DNA from: Cyanobacteria bacterium Co-bin13
Lineage (GTDB): Bacteria; Cyanobacteriota; Cyanobacteriia; Phormidesmidales; Phormidesmidaceae
DNA: 5,140 nt
Direction: 5' to 3'
Assembly: GCA_014534385.1 (NCBI GenBank)
Contig: JACVRP010000290.1
Coordinates: 1-5,140, forward strand
Part shown: positions 5,108 to 5,140 of the stretch, piece by piece
How positions within the stretch are numbered: position 1 is the first letter of the stretch
How the letters are laid out: each line of letters begins with the position of its first letter
The notes under the pieces: generated by a model
The model's database searches: none
Seen by the model: the letters and a program-made list of their open reading frames with translations, nothing else
What the model was told of the DNA's origin: nothing
Position numbers and translations under genes: made by a program

Positions 5108-5135
5108 AGCATAGGAAGGGGGTGTGTCAGTTCAA
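5108..5135 (-). promoter_or_regulatory. Possible sigma-70-type promoter of the lipoprotein gene
   Basis: On the minus strand TTGAAC (5135-5130) and TATGCT (5113-5108) are spaced by 16 nt, about 37 nt before the ATG. TGACACACC (5129-5121) lies in the spacer and repeats nine bases of the element at 1560. The match to consensus is fair but not strong. Confidence 0.35.
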
Positions 5136-5140
5136 TGGCA

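Overview
The window looks like a stretch of cyanobacterial chromosome. The main clue is two copies of the octamer GCGATCGC (HIP1-type, 530-537 and 603-610). The moderately high G+C of the larger genes, the OmpR-type two-component pair and the palindromic intergenic repeat fit this. I cannot name the species; a filamentous Leptolyngbya-like cyanobacterium is only a guess.

Layout. On the minus strand, from the left edge to about 1429, is the 5' part of an MprF-like membrane protein: six membrane helices, then a phosphatidylglycerol lysyltransferase-type domain (DUF2156), with the C-terminus outside the window. Next, on the plus strand, come a 73-residue exported peptide gene (1635-1856) with its own terminator, an OmpR/PhoB-type response regulator (2029-2739), a histidine kinase whose start overlaps the regulator stop as ATGA (2736-3830), and a 41-residue single-helix membrane peptide gene (3931-4056) followed by a strong intrinsic terminator (4102-4123). 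A gene-poor convergent stretch (4057-4501) holds that terminator, a dispersed-type palindromic repeat and two hairpins. At the right is a minus-strand lipoprotein (5071-4502) whose C-terminal half looks like a cupredoxin fold that has lost its copper ligands.

How they may work together. The regulator and kinase form an ordinary translationally coupled pair. The most notable observation is that the two small-protein genes flanking the pair have related upstream regions. Both carry TTGACACAsCTTTAmCA starting exactly 76 nt before the ATG, a shared GTnATnGCTAT block, and the same GAGG Shine-Dalgarno placement before TCTGATG. By hand count 48 of 79 ungapped positions agree, although the encoded peptides do not look alike. 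The direct-repeat, 10-bp-period form of the upstream block is what an OmpR-family regulator binds. This suggests a small local regulon: a signalling pair bracketed by two envelope micro-proteins under one control element. That link is inference. The MprF-like protein and the lipoprotein are also envelope proteins, so an envelope or membrane-stress theme is plausible but unproven.
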